In this document: in pieces, positions 8,610 to 17,200 of the stretch
Numbering within the stretch: the first letter of the stretch is position 1
How the letters are laid out: each line of letters begins with the position of its first letter
Source of the DNA: Agathobaculum sp. NTUH-O15-33
Lineage (GTDB): Bacteria > Bacillota > Clostridia > Oscillospirales > Butyricicoccaceae
DNA: 64,000 bases
Assembly: GCF_033193315.1 (NCBI RefSeq)
Contig: NZ_CP136187.1
Coordinates: 1,612,001 to 1,676,000 of the forward strand
Direction of reading: 5' to 3'
Position numbers and translations under genes: made by a program
The notes under the pieces: model-generated
Told to the model about the DNA's origin: nothing
The model's database searches: none
What the model saw: only the letters and a program-made list of their open reading frames with translations

Positions 8610-9580
8610 AACAGAACACCGCGGGCGCGGAGAAAAAGAGCGCCCTGAAAAGGCTTTTTGAAATACGCGAGTTCGGCGTGATCTGCGCCCTGATCATCAT
8701 GGTGCTGCTGCTTTCGGTCTTTGCGGAATCGTTCTTTTCCGCCTCCAACTTTCTGACCATTTTGCGTACGGTATCCACCAACGGCATCATCGCGGTGGGC
8801 GTTACCTTTGTGATTCTGACCGGCGGCATCGATCTTTCGGTCGGTTCCGGTCTGGCGCTGTGCGGCGCTTTCGCGGCCGCTACGTTCAACGGCACGGGTT
8901 CTTCCGTTCTGGCCGCCGTGGTCGCGCTGGTCACCGGCCTGATCCTTGGCCTGTTCAACGGCGTGCTGATCGCGTTTTTCGATGTGCCGCCCTTTATTCA
9001 AACGCTTGTCACCATGACCGCGGCGCGCGGCATCGTATACATCTTCTGCGATGGCACGCCGATTCCGGAGGTGGGCGCTTTTATCGGCGGGATCGGCCGG
9101 GGCCGCGTGCTCGGCATTCCAAACCCGGTCATTCTGACGGTGATCGTCTTTGCGGTCGGCTGGTTCCTTCTGAACAAGACCACGCTCGGCCGCTATGTCT
9201 ATGCGATCGGCGGCAACGAGGAATGCACCAAGCTTTCCGGCGTTAATGTGCGGCGGTATAAGATGATGCCCTATATCATCAGCGGCGTCACTTCCGCGTT
9301 GGCCTGCCTGATCTTGATCGGCCGCCTGAACTCGGCGCAGCCCTCCATGGGCGATAAGTTTGAAATGGATGCGATCGCGGCCGTCGTGGTCGGCGGCACC
9401 TCGCTATCGGGCGGTTCCGGCACCATGGTCGGCACGCTGGTGGGCGCGCTTATCATCGGCGTTTTGATGAACGGCATGAACATGCTCGGCGTCGATTCGT
9501 ACGCGCAGTATATCGTAAAGGGCGCGGTGATCCTGTTCGCCGTATTGCTGGAGACCCGCAAGAACAAAAACAGCAAGTAA
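8606..9580 (+). CDS. Sugar ABC transporter permease (RbsC family)
   Basis: 324 residues, ATG overlapping the ATPase stop codon. It is highly hydrophobic with about eight to ten membrane segments and the family signatures VTFVILTGGIDLSVGS near residue 70 and VVVGGTSLSGGSGTMVGTL near residue 260. One gene is present, so the channel is probably a homodimer. It completes the binding protein-ATPase-permease set starting at 5950. The regulator gene follows behind a terminator. Confidence 0.92.
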   Translation: MKQNTAGAEKKSALKRLFEIREFGVICALIIMVLLLSVFAESFFSASNFLTILRTVSTNGIIAVGVTFVILTGGIDLSVGSGLALCGAFAAATFNGTGSSVLAAVVALVTGLILGLFNGVLIAFFDVPPFIQTLVTMTAARGIVYIFCDGTPIPEVGAFIGGIGRGRVLGIPNPVILTVIVFAVGWFLLNKTTLGRYVYAIGGNEECTKLSGVNVRRYKMMPYIISGVTSALACLILIGRLNSAQPSMGDKFEMDAIAAVVVGGTSLSGGSGTMVGTLVGALIIGVLMNGMNMLGVDSYAQYIVKGAVILFAVLLETRKNKNSK

Positions 9581-9594
9581 GCGCACAGGAAACA

Positions 9595-9632
9595 GGGCGG
9601 ATGTTTGCCGATCAAACACCCGCCCGTTTTTT
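9595..9632 (+). terminator. Terminator of the sugar ABC operon
   Basis: GGGCGG-TGTTTG pairs with CAAACA-CCGCCC, followed by GTTTTTTAT. Confidence 0.8.
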
Positions 9633-9655
9633 ATACCCCATGTTTTGCCATCTAA

Positions 9656-9684
9656 TTGACAGGGTACCAAAATTACCGTATTAT
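9656..9684 (+). promoter_or_regulatory. Near-consensus promoter of the LacI-type gene
   Basis: TTGACA (9656-9661), 17-base spacer, TATTAT (9679-9684), about 95 bases before the start codon. The regulator is thus transcribed on its own. Confidence 0.75.
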
Positions 9685-9778
9685 ATTAAGTAAAGGCAGA
9701 ATTCGGGGTATCAGGGTACGGTTACAGGCGTCGCCAGTGGCCTTCCGGACTGTTTGAAAGTTGAGAGGATGCGTTGCC

Positions 9779-10810
9779 ATGACAGTAAAGGAAATTGCCC
9801 GGCTTGCAGGCGTTTCCCCTTCGACCGTATCGATCGTCCTAAACGGAAAAGCGGGTGTTGGCTCGGAAAAGCGCGAACGGATCACGGCGCTGCTTCTGGA
9901 AAACGGCTTTACCATACGCGACGCGGACGGGGCGGGGAGCCAGCCAAAGGGCACGGTGAAGTTTATCCGCTACCGCGCGACCGGCAACTTTGTCGAGCGC
10001 AACGATGATTTTATCACACAGGTGATGGAGGGCGTGGACGCCGCGCTGCGCCGCTGCAAATATACGATGAGCGTGGTCAATGTGGACGACAGCGATTTCG
10101 AGACCGTGCTGGGCGGCCTGCGATATGAAAATATCGTGGGCGTGATCTTTCTCGGCACTGAGTTTGACGCGGAACGGTACGGCGTGCTGGCCGATCTGGA
10201 GTTTCCGGTCGTCGCGGTGGACAACTGCTTCCGCAATTATCCGATCAACTCCGTGGATATGGCGAATATCGAAGGGGCGCGTCTCGCGCTGCGTCATTTA
10301 TATGACAAGGGACACCGGCGGATCGGCTATTTAAAGGGCTCCATTCGCACGGGCAGCTTAAAAGAGCGGTGCGCGGGCGTTTATCAAGCCATGCATACGC
10401 TGGGGCTGAAAATGCGGGAGGAGGACGTCGTCCGCATCGAGCCCGTGGTAAACGGCGCGTGCGAGGATGTGTGCCGCTACCTTGCGGGGCGGCCGAGCCT
10501 GCCAACCGCGTTTTTCGCGGATAACGATGTGATGGCGACGGGCGCGCTGCGCGCGTTCCAGCGGTGCGGGCTGCGCGTGCCGGCGGATGTGTCGCTGGTC
10601 GGTTTTGACGACTCGCTGATCGGCTCGGTGATTGAACCGGCGCTGACGACGATCCATATTTTCAAACGCGAAATGGGCGAGATCGCGGCCAAGCGGCTGA
10701 TCGACATGATGGAAACAGGGGACCGCTGCATCGCGAAAACCAGCGTCGGCGTCACGCTGGTCGAGCGGGACACGGTCGCCGCGCCCCGGGACGGGGAGAT
10801 CGTCTGGTAA
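9779..10810 (+). CDS. LacI-family transcriptional regulator
   Basis: Start at 9779 with GAGAGGA nine bases upstream; a TTG at 9761 overlaps that site and is rejected. 343 residues. The N-terminal helix-turn-helix is MTVKEIARLAGVSPSTVSIV, then the hinge region; residues about 60-335 form the sugar-binding-protein-like effector domain (GVIFLGTEF, FFADNDVMATGALRAF, VSLVGFDDSLIG). It lies directly after the sugar ABC operon and is the natural candidate to control it, binding DNA as a dimer without its sugar ligand. The target operator was not identified with confidence. Confidence 0.9.
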   Translation: MTVKEIARLAGVSPSTVSIVLNGKAGVGSEKRERITALLLENGFTIRDADGAGSQPKGTVKFIRYRATGNFVERNDDFITQVMEGVDAALRRCKYTMSVVNVDDSDFETVLGGLRYENIVGVIFLGTEFDAERYGVLADLEFPVVAVDNCFRNYPINSVDMANIEGARLALRHLYDKGHRRIGYLKGSIRTGSLKERCAGVYQAMHTLGLKMREEDVVRIEPVVNGACEDVCRYLAGRPSLPTAFFADNDVMATGALRAFQRCGLRVPADVSLVGFDDSLIGSVIEPALTTIHIFKREMGEIAAKRLIDMMETGDRCIAKTSVGVTLVERDTVAAPRDGEIVW

Positions 10811-10851
10811 AGGCGGACGCGTCCGCTGCAAAATTTGGATACATAGCCGTG

Positions 10852-10884
10852 TGCCTGCCGCTTTTGTAAGCGGCAGGCTTCTTT
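10852..10884 (+). terminator. Terminator of the LacI-type gene
   Basis: GCCTGCCGCTT / AAGCGGCAGGC with a TTGT-type loop, followed by TTCTTTTG. Confidence 0.8.
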
Positions 10885-10948
10885 TGCCTGCGGCCCGCAA
10901 GAAAGCATAGTGGTTCTTTTCCTTTTTTGTCAGATTGCAATAAATGGC

Positions 10949-10977
10949 TGGCTATTGCAAAATGGAAGTTGTATAAT
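10949..10977 (+). promoter_or_regulatory. Likely promoter of the ech-hyp operon
   Basis: A perfect TATAAT (10972-10977) lies 70 bases before echA. The -35 at the right distance (TGGCTA) is weak, which may point to an activator. Confidence 0.5.
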
Positions 10978-11046
10978 AAAAACATCTACGTTGCATAGAG
11001 TGCAACGAATCAAGGGTAAGGGTAATTTGGAAAGGAGGCGGAAGCT

Positions 11047-12956
11047 ATGGCCATATTGGGGATCTTGGTCGGCTTCCCACTGCTGACGGCGTTCGCCATG
11101 CTGTTTATCCGGCACGACGCCGCGCGCGACAGGGTCGTAAAAGTAGCGGCCGCTATCACGGCGATTTTGTCGGTAGTCGTCAGCGTGATGTATTTCAAAA
11201 CGATGCCCACGTTCTTCAACATCGGCAGCGAGGTGTTTTCTACCGTGCTGCTGATCGCGGAGATCGCGATGTGCGTGCTGATCGTGTATTTGTGCCTGCG
11301 GGCGCGGCGCTGGTTCACGGCGCTTTTAAGCGTTGCGCAGACCGCGCTGATCGTTTGGTTCGAGCTGGAAGCACGGGCACCACGTTTACGCGGGCTTCGA
11401 CCTGATGATCGACAAGCTCGGCATTCTGATGATATTGATCATCGGTCTGGTCGGAAGCGCGATCACGGTGTACGCGCTCGGCTACATGAAGGATTTTCAG
11501 CACCACGACAAATCGCTGATGGATAAACGGCCGGTGTTTTTCTTTGTGCTGTATCTGTTTTTGGCGGCGATGTTCGGGCTGGTCCTGTCCAACAACCTGA
11601 TGATGATGTATTTCTGCTGGGAGATCACGAGCTTTTCCTCCTTCCTGCTGATCGGTTATACCGGCACGAAAGAAGCGCAGAAAAATTCGTTTTGCGCGCT
11701 GTCGCTCAATCTGCTCGGCGGCCTCGCGTTCGCGGTGGCCATTGTCTGGCTGGGGCTGACCCAGCAGCTGATCGGCCTGAGACAGATCGTCGGGCTGACG
11801 CAAAGCGGCATCGACGTCGTCGTGCCGACCGCGCTTTTGGTGTTCGCGGGCCTGACCAAGGCGGCGCAGATGCCGTTTTCCAAATGGCTGCTCGGCGCGA
11901 TGGTCGCGCCCACGCCGACCTCGGCGCTTTTGCATTCCTCCACCATGGTCAAGGCGGGCGTGTTCCTCATCATCAAGCTGTCGCCCGCGCTGGGCGACAG
12001 CCCCGCCGGTCTGCTCGCCATGATGACGGGCGGCGTCACCTTCCTGTTCGCATCCTTTGCCGCGATTTCGCAATCGAACGGCAAAAAGGTGCTGGCGTAT
12101 TCGACGATCTCCAATCTGGGGCTGATCGTCTGCTGCGCGGGCATCGGCACGTTTGAAGCGGCGTGGACGGCGATCATGCTGGTCATTTTCCACGCGGTCG
12201 CCAAGAGCTTGATGTTTCTTTCCGTCGGCACGGCGGAGCACCACGTCGGCAGCCGCGATATCGAGGATTTCGACGGCCTGTTCGGCGAAATGCCGCAAGC
12301 TTGCGGTCTGTATGTCCATCGGCATCTGCGGCATGTTCCTCGCGCCCTTCGGCATGCTGATTTCCAAATGGGCGGCCATGAAGGCGTTTATCGATTCGGG
12401 CCACGCGATGCTGATGCTGATCCTCGTGTTCGGCTCCTCCGCCACCTTCTTTTTCTGGACCAAGTGGCTGGGCAAGGTGACGGCCATCGTCGCGGGCAAG
12501 CGCAGCATCGAAAGAACCGTACATAAAGAGGAGTGGTTCGTCCTCAAGGGGCTGGCGGCCGTCACCGTGCTGGTCTGCGTCGGCTTCCCGATCATTGCGA
12601 AGAATTTAGTCGCGGATTATCTGGTCATTCATTTTGCACGCGTGCCGGGCGAGGTGATCAGTCAGGGCAACATGCTCATCATGTCCTTTATGGTGGTGTT
12701 GCTGGTCGTTTTGCCGCTTCTGGCCTTTGGCCGCAGCAACAAAAAGCTGGTGCACGTCAACCTTGCGGGTGAAAACATGGGCGATGATCTGACCTTCCGC
12801 GGTTCGATGGATATTCCGGTGCCGGTTTCACTGCGCAACTGGTATATGGAAACGCTGTTCAGCGAGCGGTGGATGCTGCTGGGCGGCAGCATCGTCAACA
12901 TTGTAATCATCATTCTGTCTTTCTCGGAGCTGTTGGGGGGTGTGCTGCATGTCTGA
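11047..12956 (+). pseudogene. echA: Ech hydrogenase subunit A (NuoL-like antiporter), interrupted by two apparent frameshifts
   Basis: AAAGGAGG precedes ATG 11047. The product is readable in three successive frames: residues 1-108 to base 11370, then from 11372 (HGHHVYAGFDLMIDKLG) to 12295, then from 12297 (KLAVCMSIGICGMFL) to the stop at 12956. Each break behaves as one extra base (near 11371 and near 12296) or two lost bases. Removing them gives about 635 residues, the usual EchA length, with many membrane helices and the antiporter core (PTPTSALLHSSTMVKAG, LAYSTISNLG, FHAVAKSLMF). EchA is the ion-translocating membrane subunit of group 4 hydrogenases. As written, the gene could not give a full-length product. 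All other ech and hyp genes are intact, so sequencing error, recent decay or programmed shifting must be weighed. Confidence 0.85.
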
Positions 12957-13824
12957 GCTATTGCCCATCATTCTGGGCGGCGCGGGCTATCTGGTGCTTG
13001 CGCCCATCATCGGCGGCTTGCTTGCCGGGATTGACCGTAAGCTGTCGGCCCGGATGCAGCGCCGTAAGGGCCCGCCGCTTTTGCAGCCCTTTTACGATGT
13101 TTTCAAGCTTTGCAGCAAGCAGGGCATTTCGGTCAACGGCGTGCAGGATTTTTACGTCGCGGGCTTTCTGTTGTTCGTTGTCATCAGCGGTATTTTCTTC
13201 TTTACCCATGGCGATATTCTGCTCGTCGTTTTCACGCTGACGCTCGCGAGCGTGTGCCTGATCGTGGCCGCGTATTCGTCCAACTCGCCGTACAGCCAGC
13301 TTGGCGCGGAACGCGAGCTGCTGCAAACCATGGCCTACGAGCCCATGCTTTTGATGACGGCGATCGGCTTTTACCTTGCCTTCGGCACGTTCAACCTGTC
13401 CGAGATCATCAGCGATGAGCGCGCGGCGATCGTCTACCTGCCGGGCGTGTTCGTCGGCCTTTGCTTCATCCTGACCATCAAGTTCCGCAAATCGCCGTTT
13501 GACCTTTCGATGTCGCACCACGCGCATCAGGAGCTGGTCAAGGGCATCGTGACCGAATTTTCCGGCAAAACGCTCGCCATGGTCGAGGTCGCGCACTGGT
13601 ATGAAAATATCTTTTTGCTGGGCTTTGTCTACTTATTCTTTGTATGGTCGGCGCGGCTTTCGCCCCTTCTGGGCATTGCCATGTGCGCCGTGGTCTTTGT
13701 TTTGGAAATCTTGATTGACAACTGCTGCGCGCGCGTCAAATGGCAGCACGCGCTGGCCGCCACTTGGGGCGTTTCGCTCGTGGCCGGCTTTGTCAACCTG
13801 CTGGTATTGATGACGATTCGGTAA
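12949..13824 (+). CDS. echB: Ech hydrogenase subunit B (NuoH-like membrane subunit)
   Basis: ATG 12949 overlaps the end of echA by eight bases; a GGGGGG stretch is the likely ribosome site. 291 residues with about eight membrane helices. Family marks: RRKGPPLLQPFYDVFKLCSKQ near residue 33 and ELLQTMAYEPMLLMTA near 122, plus KFRKSPFDLSMSHHAHQELV near 180, all matching NuoH/HyfC/EchB. This subunit anchors the peripheral hydrogenase arm and forms part of the ion path. Second gene of the ech operon, in canonical order. Confidence 0.92.
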   Translation: MSELLPIILGGAGYLVLAPIIGGLLAGIDRKLSARMQRRKGPPLLQPFYDVFKLCSKQGISVNGVQDFYVAGFLLFVVISGIFFFTHGDILLVVFTLTLASVCLIVAAYSSNSPYSQLGAERELLQTMAYEPMLLMTAIGFYLAFGTFNLSEIISDERAAIVYLPGVFVGLCFILTIKFRKSPFDLSMSHHAHQELVKGIVTEFSGKTLAMVEVAHWYENIFLLGFVYLFFVWSARLSPLLGIAMCAVVFVLEILIDNCCARVKWQHALAATWGVSLVAGFVNLLVLMTIR

Positions 13825-13845
13825 GAGGGGAGGGGCTCGTCCAAT

Positions 13846-14340
13846 ATGTCTTTTATGAAAAAATCGCCGTGGATTATCCATTATGACGGCTCAAGCTGCA
13901 ACGGCTGCGACATTGAGGTGCTCGCCTGCCTGACCCCGCTGTACGATATCGAGCGGTTCGGCATCGTCAACACCGGCAACCCCAAGCACGCGGATGTGTT
14001 TTTGCTCACCGGCTCGGTCAACGCGCAGAACCTGCCCGTGATCCGTCAAATCTATTCGCAGATGCCGGAGCCCAAGGTCGTGGTCGCGGTGGGTATCTGC
14101 GCCAACTCGGGCGGTATTTTCCGCGAATGCTATAACATCCTCGGCGGCGCGGATAAGGCCGTGCCCGTGGATGTGTACGTGCCCGGCTGCGCCGCCCGGC
14201 CCGAGGCCATTATCGACGGCGTGGTGCGCGCGCTGGATATTTTGGAAGAAAAACGAAAGGCCCTGAAGGAAGGCCGCGAGGACGAGCTGGAGGATCGCGA
14301 CAGTCTGCCGCTCTTGCCGGGTGAGGAGGAAGCGCCGTGA
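13846..14340 (+). CDS. echC: Ech hydrogenase small subunit (NuoB-like, proximal [4Fe-4S])
   Basis: 164 residues. The cluster ligands are visible as C18-x-x-C21 (SSCNGCDIEVLA), C85 (VAVGICANSGG) and C115 (YVPGCAARPE), the NuoB/HyfI/EchC pattern for the single proximal iron-sulfur cluster. It passes electrons between EchF and the NiFe site of EchE. The last 25 residues are acidic and charged (EGREDELEDRD), a tail beyond the core. The stop codon overlaps the GTG of the next gene. Confidence 0.92.
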   Translation: MSFMKKSPWIIHYDGSSCNGCDIEVLACLTPLYDIERFGIVNTGNPKHADVFLLTGSVNAQNLPVIRQIYSQMPEPKVVVAVGICANSGGIFRECYNILGGADKAVPVDVYVPGCAARPEAIIDGVVRALDILEEKRKALKEGREDELEDRDSLPLLPGEEEAP

Positions 14341-14786
14341 AACAGCAGATCATTCAAATCAAAGCGGCCGACTTGCTTGACCGCGTGCACAGCCTGCACG
14401 ACGAGGGCTGTCGTCTGGTGCAGATTTGCTGCACCCGCGTGCCCGAGGGCTATGAACTGACCTATACCTTTGACCGGGCGTATAATATGTATCACCTGCG
14501 GCTGACCGTGGGCGAAACCACGCCCGTGATCAGCATCACCAGCCTGTACTGGCCCGCTTTCATCTACGAAAACGAAATGCGCGACCTGTTCGGCGTGCAG
14601 ATCCGCCATATCGCGGATGAAGTGGACTACGGCGGAAGCTTTTACCGGCTGGCGAAAAAAACGCCGTGGCGCGCGCTGCCGCCGCAGCATAAGGCGCCGC
14701 CCAAGCCGGCGGCAAAGCCCGCCGCGCCCGCGCCGCAGGCGGCGAATACCACGGAGAAACCGGAAGGGGGCGAGCAGCATGGGTAA
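14337..14786 (+). CDS. echD: Ech hydrogenase subunit D (NuoC-like)
   Basis: GTG start overlapping the echC stop (GTGA). 149 residues. Residues 1-110 resemble the 30-kDa NuoC family: HSLHDEGCRLVQICCTRVP, YELTYTFDRAYNMYHLRL, and FIYENEMRDLFGVQI, the last being the best conserved patch. The C-terminal 40 residues are a Pro/Ala/Lys-rich tail (KAPPKPAAKPAAPAPQ). It links EchC to EchE in the peripheral arm. Confidence 0.88.
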   Translation: MKQQIIQIKAADLLDRVHSLHDEGCRLVQICCTRVPEGYELTYTFDRAYNMYHLRLTVGETTPVISITSLYWPAFIYENEMRDLFGVQIRHIADEVDYGGSFYRLAKKTPWRALPPQHKAPPKPAAKPAAPAPQAANTTEKPEGGEQHG

Positions 14787-15861
14787 GCGCACCGTCATTC
14801 CGTTCGGGCCGCAGCATCCGGTGCTGCCCGAACCGATCCATCTGGATTTGGAGCTGGAGGATGAAAAGGTCGTTCGCGCCATCCCGTCCATCGGCTACAT
14901 CCATCGCGGTTTGGAAAAGCTGGTGGAAAAGCGCGAGTTCACCGAATATGTCTACGTGGCCGAGCGCATTTGCGGCATCTGCTCGTTTGGGCACGGCTGG
15001 GGCTACTGCAAGGCCGTGGAAGGCATGATGGGCGTGGATGTGCCGCGCCGCGGCAAATACCTGCGCACCATTTGGCACGAGCTTTCCCGTATCCACAGCC
15101 ATCTGCTGTGGCTGGGCCTGCTGGCGGACGGCATGGGCTTTGAAAGCCTGTTTATGCACGCTTGGCGCTTGCGCGAGCAGATCCTCGATATTTTTGAACA
15201 GACGACCGGCGGCCGCATCATCTTTTCCGTCTGCAAAATAGGCGGCGTGCGCCGCGATATTGAAAACAGCGAGCTAAACGGTATCGCGCAGCGCCTGCAC
15301 GATATGGAGGCCGAGGTGCGCCGCATTACCGACGTGTTTTTGGAGGACCCGACCGTGAACGGCCGTTTGCGCGGCGTGGGGTTACTCAGCCGCGAGGACG
15401 CGGCGGAGCTGTGCTGCGTCGGCCCGGTGGCCCGCGCCAGCGGCATTTCGATGGATTTGCGCGCGGTCGAGCACGACGGCGCGTACCACGAGCTGGCCTT
15501 CAAGCCCTGTCTCGCCACGGAGGGCGATTGCTACGCCCGCTGCGACGTGCGTATCCGCGAGATATTTTCGTCCATGCGCATCATCCGCGAGGCGATCGAT
15601 AAAATGCCGGAGGGCGATATCGCCGTGCCGGTAAAGGGCAACCCGCAGGGCGAGTTCTTTGCCCGGCTGGAGCAGCCGCGCGGCGAAGCGCTGTATTACG
15701 CCAAGGGCAACGGCTCCAAGTTCCTTGACCGCGTGCGCGTGCGCACGCCCACCAACATCAATATTCCCGCGCTGGTTAAAACGCTGGAAAACTGCGACTT
15801 TGCCGACGTGCCGATGCTGATCCTGACGATCGACCCATGCATCAGCTGTACGGAACGCTAA
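14779..15861 (+). CDS. echE: Ech hydrogenase large catalytic subunit ([NiFe])
   Basis: ATG 14779, with GGAAGGGGG upstream, overlapping echD by eight bases. 360 residues. The NiFe ligands are present: R63-ICGICSFGH-72 with C65/C68, and D352-PCISC-357 at the very end with C354/C357. The chain stops three residues after the second motif (TER), so there is no C-terminal extension for a maturation protease to remove. That is known for EchE/CooH-type large subunits and agrees with the absence of an endopeptidase gene here. It makes or oxidises H2. All catalytic ligands are intact. Confidence 0.94.
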   Translation: MGKRTVIPFGPQHPVLPEPIHLDLELEDEKVVRAIPSIGYIHRGLEKLVEKREFTEYVYVAERICGICSFGHGWGYCKAVEGMMGVDVPRRGKYLRTIWHELSRIHSHLLWLGLLADGMGFESLFMHAWRLREQILDIFEQTTGGRIIFSVCKIGGVRRDIENSELNGIAQRLHDMEAEVRRITDVFLEDPTVNGRLRGVGLLSREDAAELCCVGPVARASGISMDLRAVEHDGAYHELAFKPCLATEGDCYARCDVRIREIFSSMRIIREAIDKMPEGDIAVPVKGNPQGEFFARLEQPRGEALYYAKGNGSKFLDRVRVRTPTNINIPALVKTLENCDFADVPMLILTIDPCISCTER

Positions 15862-15874
15862 GGGGGCACCGATT

Positions 15875-16252
15875 ATGGCATATTTACATTTCGCCCGCAC
15901 GGTATTGGCGAGCCTGTTTCAAAAGCCCGCGACCACGTCGTACCCGGTCACCCCGCGCGAGTATCCGGATAAAACGCGCGGCAAGGTCGCGATCGTAATA
16001 GACGATTGCATATACTGCGGCATGTGCATGCGCAAGTGCCCGGCGGACGCGATCACCGTCGACCGCGCGCAAAAAACGTGGACGATCAATCCCTTCTCCT
16101 GCGTTCAATGCGCCTGCTGTGTCGATAACTGTCCCAAAAAGTGCCTGCATATGGAGGTGCAGTATACCGCCCCCGCGCCCGTTAAAACCGAGGAGGTTTT
16201 CCATGCACGAGTACCCGATCACTCAGAGGATCGTTCAGATCGCGACGGCTGA
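15875..16252 (+). CDS. echF: Ech hydrogenase subunit F (2x[4Fe-4S] ferredoxin-like, NuoI-like)
   Basis: 125 residues. Two cluster motifs: C45-IYC-GMC-MRKCP (C45, C48, C51, C55) and C76-VQC-AC-CVDNCP (C76, C79, C82, C86). It should take electrons from ferredoxin and deliver them to EchC. Its last 17 codons overlap hypA by 50 bases, so the C-terminal tail (VPDHSEDRSDRDG) may be incidental. It closes the echABCDEF set. Confidence 0.92.
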   Translation: MAYLHFARTVLASLFQKPATTSYPVTPREYPDKTRGKVAIVIDDCIYCGMCMRKCPADAITVDRAQKTWTINPFSCVQCACCVDNCPKKCLHMEVQYTAPAPVKTEEVFHARVPDHSEDRSDRDG

Positions 16253-16550
16253 GGCCGATAAAGCGCATGGCCGCGTGACCGGGATCGATCTGGTCGTGGG
16301 GGACGATTCCGGCTTTATCGGGGAATCGATCCAAATGTACTTCGATATCATTTCGGAAGATACGCCCTGCGCGGGCGCGGCGCTCCACATCGAGCGCGTG
16401 CGGCCCAAGCTGAAGTGCGGGGCCTGCGGCGCGTATTTCGAACGCAAGCCCTTTTCCTTTGCCTGTCCCGCCTGCGGGGGAGACGGCGCGCCGACCGGGA
16501 TCGGCAAAGAATTTTACGTCAAAAGCGTCGAGCTGGAGGTAGATGACTGA
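16203..16550 (+). CDS. hypA: Hydrogenase nickel insertion protein HypA
   Basis: Start at 16203 (GAGGTTTTCC upstream) gives MHEYPITQRIV, with His2 the nickel ligand. 115 residues. The zinc site is two CxxC pairs: CGACGAYF and CPACGG. It brings nickel to the large subunit together with HypB, which overlaps by one base. Lies inside the end of echF. Confidence 0.93.
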   Translation: MHEYPITQRIVQIATAEADKAHGRVTGIDLVVGDDSGFIGESIQMYFDIISEDTPCAGAALHIERVRPKLKCGACGAYFERKPFSFACPACGGDGAPTGIGKEFYVKSVELEVDD

Positions 16551-17200
16551 TGCATATGGTAAAAAAGGACGTCATGACGGACATCCACGCGGAAAACGAC
16601 CACATTGCCGCGCATGTAAACGGTTATTTGTCCGATAAGGGCGTCTTTACCGTCAACCTGATGGGCGCGCCCGGCGCGGGCAAGACGACCACGCTGGAAA
16701 ACCTGATCCGCCGGTTAGCGGTCAAATGCTACGTGGTGGAGGGCGATATCGAATCCGATATCGATACCGAGCGCCTGCGCGGGCAGGGCGTGACCGCCAG
16801 TCAGATCAATACCTTCGGGGCCTGCCATCTGGACGCGCCGCTGCTGCACAACGCCGTGCACGCCATGACGTTCGCGGAGCCCGGCATCCTGTTCGTTGAA
16901 AACGTGGGCAACCTCGTGTGCCCGGCGGAGTTCTCCATCGGCGAGGATATCAAGCTGTTGCAGGTATCCGTCGCGGACGGCAGCGATAAGCCCTATAAGT
17001 ATCCGCTTGCCTTTGAAAAGGCGGATGCGATCCTTTTGAGCAAGATCGATCTGACGCCCTATCTGAATTTTGATGAGGAATTTTTCATGAAGGGCGTGCG
17101 CCATTTGAACCCCAACGCGCCGGTGTTCAAGGTGTGCGGCGTCACGGGCGAGGGATACGACGCGGCCGCCGCATGGCTGATTGACCGGTCGGGCAAATGA
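16550..17200 (+). CDS. hypB: Hydrogenase nickel incorporation GTPase HypB
   Basis: 216 residues. P-loop GAPGAGKTT near residue 40; GTPase landmarks VEGDIESDID, LFVENVGNLVCPAEFSIGE and LLSKIDL. The internal metal site residues Cys-His (FGACHLDA) are present. The N-terminus lacks the His-rich nickel storage stretch seen in some HypB proteins. It powers nickel delivery with HypA by GTP hydrolysis. Overlaps hypF by four bases. Confidence 0.94.
   Translation: MHMVKKDVMTDIHAENDHIAAHVNGYLSDKGVFTVNLMGAPGAGKTTTLENLIRRLAVKCYVVEGDIESDIDTERLRGQGVTASQINTFGACHLDAPLLHNAVHAMTFAEPGILFVENVGNLVCPAEFSIGEDIKLLQVSVADGSDKPYKYPLAFEKADAILLSKIDLTPYLNFDEEFFMKGVRHLNPNAPVFKVCGVTGEGYDAAAAWLIDRSGK

Noticed and set aside
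11315..12595. A 426-codon minus-strand open frame opposite echA
   Set aside because: Low-complexity, Arg/His/Gln-rich translation with no domain; mirrors the echA codon bias.
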